From JANPPS01 sp965246925 (GTDB lineage: Bacteria; Pseudomonadota; Alphaproteobacteria; Acetobacterales; Acetobacteraceae): a DNA stretch of 64,000 nucleotides. The notes under the pieces are model-generated. The model was not told the DNA's origin. It ran no database searches and worked only from the letters and a program-made list of their open reading frames with translations. The position numbers were made by a program, and so were the translations under genes. Shown here one piece after another: positions 1-6,323 of this stretch. The DNA is taken from positions 35,781 to 99,780 of the forward strand of contig CBDFFY010000001.1 in assembly GCA_965246925.1 (NCBI GenBank). Reading direction: 5' to 3'. The first letter of the stretch is position 1. The number at the start of each line of letters is the position of its first letter.

Positions 1-146
1 ACGGTGTTGGCCGCGGCCACGCGTGCCGTCAGGCCTGACAGGGGTGTCGATGACATAGGGTCCATCCTTCTTGGTGGCGCACCAGGCTGGTGCGCAGGAG
101 CCGCCCGGGCCATCCCGGAACGGGTCGAGGGGGAACGAGCGGCCAT
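1..146 (-). CDS. Start of the gene after the small terminase (5' part only)
   Basis: Reading leftwards, an ATG at 146-144 lies nine bases after a GGAGG and just past the small terminase stop; the frame stays open to the window edge. By lambdoid gene order the large terminase subunit is expected here, but no motif is visible in 48 codons. The frame in register with the small terminase, just beyond its TAG, looks more protein-like and has a higher G/C third position, but has no start codon. Frame and identity are therefore uncertain. Confidence 0.3.
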   Translation of the reverse strand, partial: MAARSPSTRSGMARAAPAHQPGAPPRRMDPMSSTPLSGLTARVAAANT

Positions 147-150
147 GCCG

Positions 151-1032
151 CTACACCTCCCCAACACGGTCAGCGCGGCCCTCGATCGACGGGCGCTGTG
201 TCTGGAGCTTGCGGGCGGCCTCGCCCAGCTGCTCGAGCACGCCGAGGGACAGCATGGGCAGCAGCTGGGTCACGGAGCCGCCCTTCGTCTCCGGCAGGGG
301 GGCGTTGGGGTCGGGCTTGGCGGCCGGCGTGTCCATGCCCAAGGCCTCGCGCTGGATGCGCGTGCCCTCGCTCAGCAGGCCGGAGACGGCCTTCAGCATG
401 GCGTTGAGCGTGTCCTTGTCCGACAGCGCGCCCAGCCGCGTCACCGCCTCGTTGTAGTCGGACATCACCCCGCCGCCGGCGGTGGGCGCGCAGGCGACGG
501 CCTTCAGCTCGCGGAGCCATAGCAGGCCCGTGCTCACCATCTCCTCGGCCGTGTCGAGCTGCTTGGCGATCGCCCGCGCCTTGATGGATGCCAGGTGCTG
601 CGCCGTCTCGAGCTTGGCGGCCTCGGAGTTGTCCCAGCCCGATGTGCGCGACTGCGTATTCCCGCCCGCTGTCACATCCTGCTGTCGCTGAGATCCGCTT
701 TTTGCCCGTGTGGCACTCACATCATCTGTCGCGGTGCCAGCATTTGATGGGTTTGCCGTGTCAGCCCCATGTGTGTGAGGGGCGTGTGTGCGCGCTGTGT
801 GCGCGGCCTCATCCTGCTGCTTCCGGCCCTTCGCGGTGCTGGCCACGGCCCGGACCACGAGGCTCGCGGTGACGGCCGCCACGTCGCGCGTCCACCCCTC
901 GGCGCGCCGCTTGCGGAGGATGCTGGTGCCCGAGCTGAAGCCCCAACGCTGCGCCAGTGCAGCGTCCGACACGTCGGTCTGCTCATACTCCTCGCGGATG
1001 ACCGCCCAATCGACCAGGCGCCTCTCAGGCAT
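151..1032 (-). CDS. Probable terminase small subunit
   Basis: This 293-residue protein probably recognises the packaging site and loads the large terminase. Residues about 5-45 form a helix-turn-helix (DWAVIREEY, then ALAQRWGFSS, then KRRAEGW) typical of phage small-terminase N-termini. Residues 60-140 are a polar linker rich in Thr, His, Ala and Gln, and residues 140-293 are mostly helical, suiting an oligomerisation part. The start overlaps the stop of the upstream small gene by eight bases, so the two are co-transcribed. The family is assigned from architecture and position, not close sequence recognition; a helix-turn-helix regulator is the alternative. Confidence 0.5.
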   Translation of the reverse strand: MPERRLVDWAVIREEYEQTDVSDAALAQRWGFSSGTSILRKRRAEGWTRDVAAVTASLVVRAVASTAKGRKQQDEAAHTARTHAPHTHGADTANPSNAGTATDDVSATRAKSGSQRQQDVTAGGNTQSRTSGWDNSEAAKLETAQHLASIKARAIAKQLDTAEEMVSTGLLWLRELKAVACAPTAGGGVMSDYNEAVTRLGALSDKDTLNAMLKAVSGLLSEGTRIQREALGMDTPAAKPDPNAPLPETKGGSVTQLLPMLSLGVLEQLGEAARKLQTQRPSIEGRADRVGEV

Positions 1033-1309
1033 GGGTGAGGGCTGCTGTCGGGGGACGGGCCGTCAGCCTCATTACACGCTCCGCCTCGATGGCCCAGGCG
1101 CTTCGCACGCCCGGCGATGCGTTGATCTCGGCTTGCAGGATCGCCAGCGCGGACGCGTTGATGATCCTGTAGGCGGCGATGACCGCCATCATGCGGTCGA
1201 GGTCTGTTGCCCTGTAGCCCGCGGCCCTCACCGGCATCAGCAGACCCGGCGTGCGCACAATGAACGGCGCCGCAAGCACTCCCAGCAGCACTCGGCGCCG
1301 ATCAAGCAC
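1025..1309 (-). CDS. Small protein with twin-arginine-like N-terminus, first gene of packaging operon
   Basis: From GTG 1309 this gives 94 residues beginning LDRRRVLLGVLAAPFIVR, a basic stretch followed by a hydrophobic run, like the short Tat-signal-like proteins often found beside terminase genes in alphaproteobacterial phages. The rest (AAYRIINASALAILQAEI) looks helical. GTG 1309 was chosen because GAGGA lies nine bases upstream; the frame extends to GTG 1348 without a good ribosome site. It overlaps the small terminase start. Its function is unknown; it is read divergently from 1409. Confidence 0.5.
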   Translation of the reverse strand: MLDRRRVLLGVLAAPFIVRTPGLLMPVRAAGYRATDLDRMMAVIAAYRIINASALAILQAEINASPGVRSAWAIEAERVMRLTARPPTAALTHA

Positions 1310-1363
1310 TCTGCGGCATCCTCGTCTTGATTTGTTGCACGTTCGCACCCATATATTCTCTGT

Positions 1364-1381
1364 GCCGCATAAGTATGTGGC
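1364..1381. promoter_or_regulatory. Palindrome in the divergent promoter region (CATAAnTATG site 1)
   Basis: An 18-base imperfect palindrome, GCCGCATA-AG-TATGTGGC, lies between the divergent starts at 1309 and 1409. The core CATAAGTATG matches sites at 7952 and 17411. It may be a repressor operator or a palindromic -10 region. No clear -35 could be assigned. Confidence 0.45.
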
Positions 1382-1408
1382 GCATCCCCCCTCATAAAGG
1401 AAACTCTC

Positions 1409-1681
1409 ATGCTCGATGCTTCATCGGCTGAGGATGCGGTGTGCCCGCTCGCAAGCTTTCTCGACGAGATCGTTTGCTTCAGCGGCCACTACGTTTCCCG
1501 CCGCATCGCGGTCCGCTTCGTGCAGAGCACTGGCGGGACCGCAGAAGAGGTCGCTCACCTGGCCGACAAGCCTGTGGTCGACGAAGCCGAACTCGAGCCG
1601 CTCCACCTGTTCGACGATGCCACGTCACAGGCGATGCTCGAAGACGAATACACCACCACCGGCGTCATCATGCGCTGGTGA
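1409..1681 (+). CDS. Hypothetical acidic protein, 90 residues
   Basis: ATG 1409 follows AAAGGAAA at good spacing. The product is small and acidic, with Cys residues near positions 12 and 23 and an acidic C-terminal half (DEAELEPLHLFDD). No domain is recognised. It is the first gene of the left accessory cluster, directly after the CATAAGTATG palindrome, and its stop abuts repeat A1. Confidence 0.65.
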   Translation: MLDASSAEDAVCPLASFLDEIVCFSGHYVSRRIAVRFVQSTGGTAEEVAHLADKPVVDEAELEPLHLFDDATSQAMLEDEYTTTGVIMRW

Positions 1682-1689
1682 GGCGGATA

Positions 1690-1769
1690 CCGCCCTTCGG
1701 GGCGGGTCCTACTCGCCGATCCCCGGCGAGGTGATCAGCGGCCCACACCGGCCGCGAAAGGACGCATCT
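1690..1769 (+). repeat. Intergenic structured repeat A1
   Basis: Three hairpins: CGCCC-ttcg-GGGCG; CTCGCCG-atcc-CCGGCGAG; GCGGCC-cacacc-GGCCGC. Then CGAAAGG as ribosome site for ATG 1770. The middle stem differs in sequence from other copies but stays paired. Confidence 0.85.
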
Positions 1770-1877
1770 ATGGCTGCAACGCAATTCACCCAGGCTGAGC
1801 GCACGCTCGGCGGGTTCTTGCTGACCATGCTCCTGATCGTGATCGCACTCGTGCGCACGGCCGGAGAGCGCACATGA
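1770..1877 (+). CDS. Single-pass membrane micropeptide, 35 residues
   Basis: ATG 1770 lies just after the GAAAGG of repeat A1. The product is a polar N-terminus of about 12 residues, one hydrophobic helix (GGFLLTMLLIVIALV) and a short basic tail (RTAGERT). It probably sits in the inner membrane. Its stop overlaps the next start (ATGA, 1874-1877), so the pair is translationally coupled. Function unknown. Confidence 0.6.
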   Translation: MAATQFTQAERTLGGFLLTMLLIVIALVRTAGERT

Positions 1878-2047
1878 CGATGCTCTATGTCCTGCTGGTC
1901 CTCTCACCCATTCAGGGTGGGGTCGCGCCGGCAATGTCCGACTTTCCGACCAAGGATGCATGCGAACGGGCGGCGACGCTCGTGAAGCAGCAATCGTCAT
2001 CCGGCAACTACTACCGGATCACGACCCTCTGCATCCCGAAGGAATGA
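1874..2047 (+). CDS. Small secreted or anchored protein with Cys pair (paralogue of 53076 gene)
   Basis: A 57-residue product with a short hydrophobic N-terminus (MTMLYVLLVLSPIQGG) that could be a signal peptide or anchor, then a small domain with KDACERAATLV and a second Cys near the end (TLCIP). The two Cys could form a disulfide in the periplasm. The plus-strand gene at 53076, 51 kb away inside the tail operon, has the same plan (hydrophobic start, ACERAA, C-terminal Cys-x-x-P). Function unknown; superinfection exclusion is possible but unsupported. Confidence 0.65.
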   Translation: MTMLYVLLVLSPIQGGVAPAMSDFPTKDACERAATLVKQQSSSGNYYRITTLCIPKE

Positions 2048-2053
2048 CACAGT

Positions 2054-2138
2054 CCCAGGCCCCGCGGCCTGGGCGCCTTCCCCGCGATCCCCGCGGGGCT
2101 GAGAAGCGGCCCAGCTCGGCCGCGAAAGGCATCCCATC
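2054..2138 (+). repeat. Intergenic structured repeat A2
   Basis: Hairpins CCCAGGCC-ccgc-GGCCTGGG, CCCCGCG-atcc-CCGCGGGG and GCGGCC-cagctc-GGCCGC, followed by GAAAGG seven to ten bases before ATG 2139. Confidence 0.9.
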
Positions 2139-2399
2139 ATGGGAAAGATCATCAGCTCCCCCACCGGGTTCGAGCACAGCGGCGACGATCTCACGATCCC
2201 CACGCCGCCCATCTCCAAGTTCGTCTCCGCCTCCATCACGGAGCGGCCCGACGGCGTCTTCGAGCTTCACCTGATCAGCCACGGCTTCGAAACCGTGAAC
2301 GCCCGCCGCCTCGAGTTCGCGACCCGTCGCGAGGCCGAGGACGCGCAGGTCCCGTGCGGGCTCCGCTTCCATGCGGACCTGCGCAACCACAAGCGCTAG
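2139..2399 (+). CDS. Hypothetical protein, 86 residues
   Basis: ATG 2139 is set by the ribosome site of repeat A2. The product looks like a small beta-rich fold (FVSASITERPDGVFELHLISHGFETV) followed by a basic helix with alternating Arg and Glu. No domain is recognised. It is flanked by A2 and A3 and so has cassette form. Confidence 0.65.
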   Translation: MGKIISSPTGFEHSGDDLTIPTPPISKFVSASITERPDGVFELHLISHGFETVNARRLEFATRREAEDAQVPCGLRFHADLRNHKR

Positions 2400-2477
2400 G
2401 GGGCAACCCCTGGCGTGCCTTCCCCGCGATCCCCGCGGGGCTGACAAGCGGCCCAGCTCGGCCGCGAAAGGCACCCG
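2399..2477 (+). repeat. Intergenic structured repeat A3
   Basis: A short first hairpin (GGGG-gcaa-CCCC) overlaps the upstream stop codon, followed by CCCCGCG/CGCGGGG and GCGGCC/GGCCGC stems and the GAAAGG ribosome site for ATG 2478. Confidence 0.9.
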
Positions 2478-2738
2478 ATGGCAAAGCAATATCTGAAGTT
2501 CATCTTCAAGACCGAAGAGCAGCTCACGCTCGCTTGGAACCATGCGAGCGCTCAGGCCGAAAAACCCGGGTCTGGGTTCGAGGTGCATTCGTCCCCCCCG
2601 GACGCCACCGCTCCGACGCTCACGCTCTTGCCCTGCGAGGACGATAGCGCGGACTTCCTGGCGGACATGGCCCACCTCGTGGTGGCGGTTCGCTCTATTG
2701 TCCCCGTGAGGGACTTCACTACTAAGCTGTCATTCTGA
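2478..2738 (+). CDS. Hypothetical protein, 86 residues
   Basis: ATG 2478 follows GAAAGGCACCCG at the end of A3. The protein starts with a basic, beta-like stretch (MAKQYLKFIFKTEEQ), has an acidic middle (PCEDDSADFLADMAHL) and ends in a hydrophobic strand and a basic tail. No family is recognised. Same size as its upstream neighbour but not obviously homologous. Confidence 0.65.
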   Translation: MAKQYLKFIFKTEEQLTLAWNHASAQAEKPGSGFEVHSSPPDATAPTLTLLPCEDDSADFLADMAHLVVAVRSIVPVRDFTTKLSF

Positions 2739-2744
2739 CCAGCA

Positions 2745-2826
2745 GCCCGGCTTCGGCCGGGCGCCTTCCCCGTGATCCCCACGGGGCTGAAAAGCGGCCC
2801 AGCTCGGCCGCGAAAGGCACACCACC
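2745..2826 (+). repeat. Intergenic structured repeat A4
   Basis: Hairpins GCCCGGC-ttcg-GCCGGGC, CCCCGTG-atcc-CCACGGGG and GCGGCC/GGCCGC, then GAAAGG before ATG 2827. The second stem has GTG/CAC where other copies have GCG/CGC, a compensated change that argues for a conserved RNA stem. Confidence 0.9.
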
Positions 2827-2949
2827 ATGACCGATGAGCAGCTCGATGCGGACTTTCCGCGCGCGCCGACAAAGGGCGAGTGGCGCATGCTCTGGACGAT
2901 CATCGCGACGTTCAGCGTAGGCTTCACCGTCACGGCGCTCTGCCTTTGA
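2827..2949 (+). CDS. Single-pass membrane micropeptide, 40 residues
   Basis: ATG 2827 is placed by A4. The N-terminal 20 residues are polar (TDEQLDADFPRAPTKGEW) and are followed by one hydrophobic helix (MLWTIIATFSVGFTVTALCL). It has the same plan as the 1770 product but no detailed similarity. Probably an inner-membrane micropeptide of unknown function. Confidence 0.55.
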   Translation: MTDEQLDADFPRAPTKGEWRMLWTIIATFSVGFTVTALCL

Positions 2950-2951
2950 TC

Positions 2952-3042
2952 CTGGCCCACGGCATCCGTGCCGTGGGCCTTCCCTTCCCCGCGATCTCCG
3001 CGGGGCTGACAAGCGGCCAGCTCGGCCGCGAAAGGGATACGA
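2952..3042 (+). repeat. Orphan intergenic repeat A5 (no gene follows)
   Basis: All three stems are present (CCCACGGCA/TGCCGTGGG, CCCCGCG/CGCGGGG, GCGGCC/GGCCGC) with one base lost from the last loop, and GAAAGG is kept. No ATG follows at the usual distance and no coding-like frame starts here. The cassette gene seems to have been lost. Confidence 0.8.
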
Positions 3043-3255
3043 CCGCCACCTGGCGCCGCGCCGAACCCCTCCGGGGGCTATCATAAGCGAGGCTCGCGCC
3101 CAGGGCGGCGGGTGTCTGCCGATCGGTCGCCGGCCGATCCGCCCTTGGACCTGGCGCACAGCCCCATCGCTCGAACAGATGTTCCGAGCACACGGTCCGA
3201 GGCTCGACACGGCACCACTGCAACGTTTCCGGGCGCACGCCTTGTTTCGTTGCAT

Positions 3256-3399
3256 CTACATCACCATCTTTGCGACCTGGTCGAACACCGGTCCCAGCCG
3301 CCTGCAACAATCGCGGGCCTGCTGGAGCGAGACCGTCGAGCCAAGATCCCGTTCGACCCTGACGCCCCTGGCGTCCCCGCACCTCAACTCGGCAAACAT
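3256..3399 (-). CDS. Possible 47-residue protein
   Basis: On the minus strand an ATG at 3399 opens a 47-codon frame with plausible protein character (VSLQQARDCCRRLGPVFDQVAKMV, a helix with adjacent Cys) ending in TAG at 3256-3258. A weak AGGT precedes the start. No family is recognised; it is included because it is the most protein-like frame in an otherwise empty region. Confidence 0.3.
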   Translation of the reverse strand: MFAELRCGDARGVRVERDLGSTVSLQQARDCCRRLGPVFDQVAKMVM

Positions 3400-3490
3400 A
3401 GACCTGCGAGGTCTGAGGGTGCTGGCGCGACGCCAGCGTGCGTGCCTCTGCCTGCCCGGTGCGACATGGATCCGCGCGCCCCGCCTTTGA

Positions 3491-3508
3491 AAACCGGTTC
3501 ACCGGTTT
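3491..3508. promoter_or_regulatory. Perfect palindrome AAACCGGT-TC-ACCGGTTT
   Basis: Two perfect 8-base arms separated by two bases form an 18-base operator-like dyad about 90 bases upstream of the gene at 3599. No second copy was noticed. It could be bound by the phage repressor or another dimeric regulator. Confidence 0.45.
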
Positions 3509-3598
3509 CCCTGGAGAATGCCCAGGGCTGAAGAGGCCGCCTTGAGCGGCCGCAGCGCTGCACCCGTCAGCATGTCACCGGGTCAACAAGGAGAAACC

Positions 3599-3886
3599 AT
3601 GTCTGTCACCATCGTTATTCCCGCCGCCGGCAATGTTGTGCCGAGCGTCGTGAACGGCGTCGCCCAGGCGGCGATGCGCAACCCCTACGCGGCCGCCACG
3701 ATCGGCGTCTGCGTGCTAGGTGCGGCCGCCCTCACCTACTCCAACGCGCTGACAACCAGCACGGAGGAGCGGAAGACCGAGGCGCGGTGGGCCTGGAGCA
3801 AGTTCAAGGAGGCGGTCGCTGACTGGACCGCCGAGCCGAACCCCAACCCAAGTCCGCCGAACACTGCCCTGCGCAGCGTTCCGTAA
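3599..3886 (+). CDS. Small alanine-rich membrane-like protein (paralogue of 4069 gene)
   Basis: ATG 3599 follows AAGGAGAAACC. The product (95 residues) starts MSVTIVIPAAGNVVP, has a small-residue hydrophobic segment at about 30-50 (AAATIGVCVLGAAALTY), then a polar Trp-containing helix and a Pro/Asn-rich tail. The 4069 gene has the same start pattern (MS-x-TIV-x-P), hydrophobic middle and a W-x-AEP motif, so the two are tandem paralogues. A rho-independent terminator follows immediately. Function unknown. Confidence 0.65.
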   Translation: MSVTIVIPAAGNVVPSVVNGVAQAAMRNPYAAATIGVCVLGAAALTYSNALTTSTEERKTEARWAWSKFKEAVADWTAEPNPNPSPPNTALRSVP

Positions 3887-3897
3887 CGCTGGCAACT

Positions 3898-3928
3898 GCC
3901 CCTTCCGGGTTACCGGAGGGGGCTTTTT
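3898..3928 (+). terminator. Rho-independent terminator after 3599 gene
   Basis: An 11-pair stem (GCCCCTTCCGG with CCGGAGGGGGC, one G-T pair), a four-base loop GTTA and TTTTT, twelve bases after the stop codon. Confidence 0.9.
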
Positions 3929-3989
3929 GGGTGTCAGAACCTCCGTTTTTGGTGCATTTCTGACCACTTTTTGTGCGTGACATCTTGTA

Positions 3990-4018
3990 TTGTTACAGTA
4001 ACGCACCAAATGTATACT
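3990..4018 (+). promoter_or_regulatory. Sigma70-like promoter with overlapping palindrome, for 4069 gene
   Basis: TTGTTA at 3990-3995, a 17-base spacer and TATACT at 4013-4018 form a good promoter 51 bases before ATG 4069. GTTAC-A-GTAAC (3992-4002) is a perfect palindrome over the -35 box, a natural operator position. The AT-rich stretch stands out from the GC-rich surroundings. Confidence 0.65.
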
Positions 4019-4068
4019 ACTGGATCGGATAGACCGATGCAGCAAACCCCAACTCGAAGGAACATCAC

Positions 4069-4356
4069 ATGTCCTACACCATCGTTCTGCCGACCGTGAC
4101 CAACGCCGCCGCCGTCGGCGTCGCCGCTGTGTCTCGCGTCGCGACCGCCCACCCGCTGGGCGCCGCGATCGTCGGCTGCACCATGACCGGCCTCGCGGCC
4201 GTCGAGGGCGTGCGTCTCGCGACGCCCGCCGCCATCCAAGCGAAGTCCATCCTCAAGGACTTCGGCGTCGGCCTCCGCCGCCGCATCCACGTCTGGGCCG
4301 CCGAGCCGGTGCAAACCGCGCAGGCGCCCTACATCGCTGCCGTGGCAGCCGAATAG
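4069..4356 (+). CDS. Small alanine-rich membrane-like protein (paralogue of 3599 gene)
   Basis: A 95-residue product starting MSYTIVLPTVTNAAAVGVAA with a long stretch of Ala, Gly and Val (about 10-50), a basic helix (LKDFGVGLRRRIHVW) and AEPVQTAQ near the end. It has the same length and plan as the 3599 product and W-AEP matches. It has its own promoter (3990-4018) and terminator (4357-4394), so it is an independent single-gene unit next to the immunity region. Function unknown; a membrane role is plausible. Confidence 0.65.
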   Translation: MSYTIVLPTVTNAAAVGVAAVSRVATAHPLGAAIVGCTMTGLAAVEGVRLATPAAIQAKSILKDFGVGLRRRIHVWAAEPVQTAQAPYIAAVAAE

Positions 4357-4394
4357 ACAAAAGCCCCACCGGGTTCGCCCGGTGGGGCTTTTGT
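4357..4394. terminator. Bidirectional rho-independent terminator
   Basis: A perfect 17-pair inverted repeat (ACAAAAGCCCCACCGGG) around a TTCG loop, with A and T runs on either side. It lies between the convergent genes ending at 4356 and 4429 and should stop both transcripts. Confidence 0.95.
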
Positions 4395-4428
4395 TCGTTC
4401 GGGCTCCTGCCTGGGCTCCGCCGCAGCG

Positions 4429-4647
4429 TCAGGCGGCCAGCCGGCGCTCCTCGGCTTCGGCGTCGCGCTGCGCCGACAACGCGAAATCCACGATCTCAGC
4501 GGGCGAGGCGTCTCCGATCACCTCGACCGGCATACCCTGCACCATCGTCACCGAGGCGCCGGGCGTGGCCGCCGCCGAACGGTAGGCTTCAGCGACCGCA
4601 AGCACCTTCAGGCCCGTGGTGTGGTTCTCGAGATAGTGCTTTTGCAT
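4429..4647 (-). CDS. Hypothetical 72-residue protein downstream of the repressor
   Basis: ATG 4647 directly follows the repressor stop (TGAATG), so it is translated from the repressor transcript. The sequence starts MQKHYLENHTTGLKVLAVAEAYR, has a short beta-like middle (VTMVQGMPVEVIGD) and ends in an acidic-basic helix (DAEAEERRLAA). No family is recognised. Its position suggests a role in lysogeny, perhaps an antirepressor or exclusion factor, but nothing in the sequence shows which. Confidence 0.6.
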   Translation of the reverse strand: MQKHYLENHTTGLKVLAVAEAYRSAAATPGASVTMVQGMPVEVIGDASPAEIVDFALSAQRDAEAEERRLAA

Positions 4648-5508
4648 TCAGCCCTCCGGGACGCAGGCGACAACGACGATTCCGAGTAGCACGAATTGAT
4701 CGACGTCTGTCCAGGGCTTCGCGTTCGGCTTCGACGGCAGGCGCACATCGGGCTGCTCCCCAAGCACCAGCCAGCTCAGCGCCTTCGAGCCCCGGATCTC
4801 CCGCACCGTGAACTCGCGCTGCCCGACGTGTCGCGTCCGCTGCACGATCACACGCCGGCCGTGCGTGAGCTGCTCTTCGTGCCCGTTCACCGGCAGGCAG
4901 ACCAGGGTCGTGCCGGCGGGATACGCCTGAGCCCCTCCGGCCATGACACGCGCCCCGAAAGCGCCGGCGCGCGCCTGTTCCGGCGTCACGCACAGCGTCG
5001 ACGTGCTGCGCCGATCCGGCGATACCTTGAGCGCGCGCCGGAAGGCCCCGACCTCCAAGTCGATCGCGACCGGGATTCCGACGGCCTGCCGCGTCCGAGC
5101 CGGGGTCGGAACCTGGTCGGGCACGAGCTCGGGCGCGATCTCGGCCGCGAGCTCGCGCAGCAGCCGCCGCGTCGAGGTCGACACGCCGCCCCCGAGCGCC
5201 CGGCGGAGCACCTGCTGCAGATCCTCCTCCGTCTCGATCGGCGGCATGCCGTCGAGCACGCTGGGAGCGACGTTCAGCGCCGCCGCGATGCGCATGACGG
5301 TGCTGTGGCTGAGGGACTGGCTGTAGCCGCCCAGGAAGTTGTTGAGGGCCGAGGGCGAGGCGAGCCCTGCCATGCGCGACATCTCGGCAGCCGTCAGCCC
5401 GGCATTGTCGAGGTAGGCCCGCATGATGCGCCGGCGCTCCTCGCTGTCGAGCTGCACCTGGCGGCGCCAGGCGTCCTTATCGGCCGGAGCGGGTGTCTTG
5501 TAGACCAA
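4648..5508 (-). CDS. CI/LexA-like phage repressor (HTH plus S24-like domain)
   Basis: This 286-residue protein is probably the lysogeny repressor. Residues about 37-80 form an XRE-like helix-turn-helix (GLTAAEMSRMAGL, then SHSTVMRIAAALNV). Residues 190-286 resemble the S24/LexA C-terminal beta domain (YPAGTTLVCLPVNG, then HGRRVIVQR, then FVLLGIVVV). The usual catalytic Ser motif is not visible where expected (ARVMAGGAQAYPAG), so self-cleavage is doubtful. TTG 5508 was chosen because GGAGA lies eight bases upstream; the frame is open to TTG 5622 but that part is Arg/His-rich and not domain-like. It is divergent from 5624, as expected of a control switch. Confidence 0.8.
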   Translation of the reverse strand: MVYKTPAPADKDAWRRQVQLDSEERRRIMRAYLDNAGLTAAEMSRMAGLASPSALNNFLGGYSQSLSHSTVMRIAAALNVAPSVLDGMPPIETEEDLQQVLRRALGGGVSTSTRRLLRELAAEIAPELVPDQVPTPARTRQAVGIPVAIDLEVGAFRRALKVSPDRRSTSTLCVTPEQARAGAFGARVMAGGAQAYPAGTTLVCLPVNGHEEQLTHGRRVIVQRTRHVGQREFTVREIRGSKALSWLVLGEQPDVRLPSKPNAKPWTDVDQFVLLGIVVVACVPEG

Positions 5509-5623
5509 GAGATCGTCTCCGTTGTGCCGGGCACCAGGCGTGGCCGGGGATGCGGCATGCCGATGGTTGCGCCCATTCCGAGCGAGTTGCCACAATGCGC
5601 GAATCTGCAACAGGTTCTGCAAG
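5509..5623. promoter_or_regulatory. Divergent switch region between repressor and 5624 gene
   Basis: The 115 bases between the divergent starts should hold the repressor promoter and operators. A direct repeat TTGCAG-aacc-tgTTGCAG is visible on the minus strand near 5604-5620, and TTGCCACAA near 5586. No convincing -35/-10 pair or clear operator palindrome could be fixed by eye. Confidence 0.35.
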
Positions 5624-5851
5624 TTGAATTCGCCCGCCGAGAACTACCTCGCCGACCACGTGTGCTTTGCATGCGGCCGGCGCACGTTCACCTGCTTCGT
5701 GCCGCTCGGCCCACGGACGCTGGCCGATGAGCGGAAGATGGCGGTCTGGTACTGCCGCGACCACGCGGCCGAGGTCGTCGAGGTCGCATCCCGAGGACGA
5801 CCTGCAGCAGGCGGTGGTGTCGTTCCACGCGAGCGCGGTTCGCCAGGCTGA
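5624..5851 (+). CDS. Small zinc-binding protein upstream of VRR-NUC
   Basis: From TTG 5624 the frame encodes CFACGRR (near residue 14) and WYCRDH (near residue 43), giving a C-x2-C ... C-x2-H pattern typical of a small zinc knuckle. After about residue 55 the sequence turns into Gly/Arg-rich text while the VRR-NUC frame becomes the convincing one, so the true end may be earlier or the two parts may be one protein split by a frameshift. No strong ribosome site precedes TTG 5624. It is the first gene opposite the repressor. Confidence 0.45.
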   Translation: MNSPAENYLADHVCFACGRRTFTCFVPLGPRTLADERKMAVWYCRDHAAEVVEVASRGRPAAGGGVVPRERGSPG

Positions 5852-6323
5852 CGCGGTGCTCTACGCCGTGCCGAACGGGGAGAAGCGCGATCCGGTCACC
5901 GCGGCCCGCCTAAGCGGCCTCTCGGCAGCCGCGCGCGAGGACCTGGATGACGCGGTATGCCTGATGCCCGCCGGCCTGGGCGTGCTCCCAGGGGTCGCCG
6001 ACCTGCATGTGCTGATCGCGGGCGGACGCCTGCTGCTGGTGGAGCTCAAGATCGCAGAGGTCAGGGCGGCGCCGGCAAGCCTGCCGTTGTTCGCCGCCGG
6101 CGGCCGATCGCGCAAGCCCGCCGTCCTGCATCGCGCCGGATCGCAGTCGAAGAGCCAGAAGCGCTTCGAGGCCGGCGCCGCGGCGCTCGGCCATACCTAC
6201 CGCGTTATTCGCTCTGTGGAAGGGTATGCGGACCTGCTCGAGGAGTTCGGCGTGCGGTTGCGCTGCAGGCCATGGGGGCCGGGCGTGGCGTCGCCGCGGC
6301 CGCCGATCGGGTTCAAGCCCTAG
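5727..6323 (+). CDS. VRR-NUC domain nuclease
   Basis: The product carries a VRR-NUC domain, a PD-(D/E)XK fold found in phage Holliday-junction-type nucleases. Visible motifs are EDDLQQAV (helix 1 with Glu), VPNGEKRD, GVADLHVL (catalytic Asp), LLLVELKIAE (E-x-K) and QSKSQKRFE (Gln motif) before a strand TYRVIRSVE. It probably cleaves branched DNA during recombination or packaging. ATG 5727 is the only upstream start in frame; its first 25 residues look non-coding, and GTG 5814 would cut the first helix. The gene ends four bases inside the convergent 6320 gene. Confidence 0.75.
   Translation: MSGRWRSGTAATTRPRSSRSHPEDDLQQAVVSFHASAVRQADAVLYAVPNGEKRDPVTAARLSGLSAAAREDLDDAVCLMPAGLGVLPGVADLHVLIAGGRLLLVELKIAEVRAAPASLPLFAAGGRSRKPAVLHRAGSQSKSQKRFEAGAAALGHTYRVIRSVEGYADLLEEFGVRLRCRPWGPGVASPRPPIGFKP

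Larger units (their letters stand above)
3043..3598. other. 556-base stretch with little coding signal
   Basis: Plus-strand frames here are rich in Arg, Pro, Ser and His and do not read like genes. I see one possible minus-strand micro-gene (3256-3399), a perfect 8+8 palindrome (3491-3508) and a GGCCGC/GCGGCC hairpin near 3535-3555 resembling a decayed family-A element. Confidence 0.5.

Noticed and set aside
2722..3502. Overlapping minus-strand frames (2722-3255, 2930-3502)
   Set aside because: They run through family A elements and are Arg/Pro-rich without ribosome sites.
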